From an uncultured Erysipelotrichaceae bacterium (GTDB lineage Bacteria > Bacillota_I > Bacilli_A > RF39 > UBA660), in contig CADCQR010000010.1 of the NCBI GenBank assembly GCA_902803685.1, forward strand, positions 1-6,384: a DNA stretch of 6,384 nt, written 5' to 3'. Made by a program: the position numbers and the translations under genes. Position 1 is the first letter of the stretch. The number at the start of each line of letters is the position of its first letter. Shown here piece after piece: positions 6,244 to 6,384 of the stretch. A model generated the notes under the pieces. That model searched no databases. It saw only the letters and a list, made by a program, of their open reading frames with translations, and was not told the DNA's origin.

Positions 6244-6292
6244 AAAAATGCAAGGGTCATGATGAACTTACTTTGTTCGCCCTTGCATTTTT
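6244..6292 (-). terminator. Rho-independent terminator of the leftward gene
   Basis: AAAAATGCAAGGG at 6244-6256 is perfectly complementary to CCCTTGCATTTTT at 6280-6292, a 13-pair stem. Inside it GAAC (6264-6267) pairs with GTTC (6275-6278). Read leftward, the stem ends in a run of six T. One arm lies in the last codons of the minus-strand gene and the stop codon lies in the loop region. The A and T arms mean it could also stop rightward transcription. Confidence 0.75.
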
Positions 6293-6384
6293 ATTGGATT
6301 TATATCATATGCTTTTTCTATGTATTCAATTGCATCGTATATGAAGTTTTCATTTCTACCAGAAAATGTTTTCTTATTAGATAA
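6268..6384 (-). CDS. C-terminal fragment of an unidentified leftward gene (partial, start outside window)
   Basis: On the minus strand a frame is open from the window edge for 38 residues to a TAA at 6270-6268. It includes SGRNENFIYDAIEYIEKAYD and ends NPIKMQGRTK. The composition is protein-like, with a probable amphipathic helix and a basic end, and the stop lies within a good leftward terminator hairpin, as expected for a real gene end. I do not recognise the family. The repeat cluster just downstream raises the possibility of a transposase, but nothing in these 38 residues proves it. Confidence 0.55.
   Translation of the reverse strand, partial: LSNKKTFSGRNENFIYDAIEYIEKAYDINPIKMQGRTK

Overview
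The window is a low-GC (about 30% by eye) stretch from a Gram-positive-type bacterium. TGA is used as a normal stop (ends at 1516 and 5860). Shine-Dalgarno sites are strong and purine-rich, and the first gene ends in an LPXTG-like sorting signal. My best guess is an uncultured gut Bacillota lineage (Bacilli, RF39/Erysipelotrichia-like). This rests on composition and protein style, not on a marker gene.

Layout, left to right. (1) 3-284 is the 3' end of a cell-wall-anchored surface protein: the tail of a cadherin-like beta-sandwich, then IPDTG, a membrane segment and a basic tail. (2) 285-375 is an AT-rich gap with three tandem TATAATA heptamers, probably the promoter of the next unit. (3) 376-1516 is an overlapping pair: a PfkB-family sugar or nucleoside kinase and a stand-alone Smr-domain protein. 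(4) A good sigma-A-type extended -10 promoter starts inside the smr stop codon and drives two genes 11 bases apart. The first (1572-3371) has an N-terminal membrane anchor, a small globular domain, a long Ser/Thr repeat stalk and a Cys-rich C-terminal region with a WxxWxxW motif. The second (3383-5860) has a cytoplasmic N-terminal domain, an internal signal-peptide-like segment, a large predicted extracellular helical region, a Lys/Glu coiled coil and a His-rich 10-residue repeat. The operon closes with a hairpin terminator at 5924-5961. (5) 5962-6267 has no gene, but from 6089 it is dense in short direct repeats and hairpins, as at an insertion-sequence end. (6) The last 117 bases hold the C-terminus of a leftward gene that starts beyond the window, with its own terminator.

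How the genes may work together: the two large genes look like one envelope unit. Each has a single predicted membrane segment and a large, low-complexity exterior part. I do not recognise a named system in them; they are the best candidates here for something undescribed. The kinase/Smr pair looks like ordinary housekeeping and is separated from them by the internal promoter. The right-hand repeats suggest that the operon borders a mobile element or its remnant.
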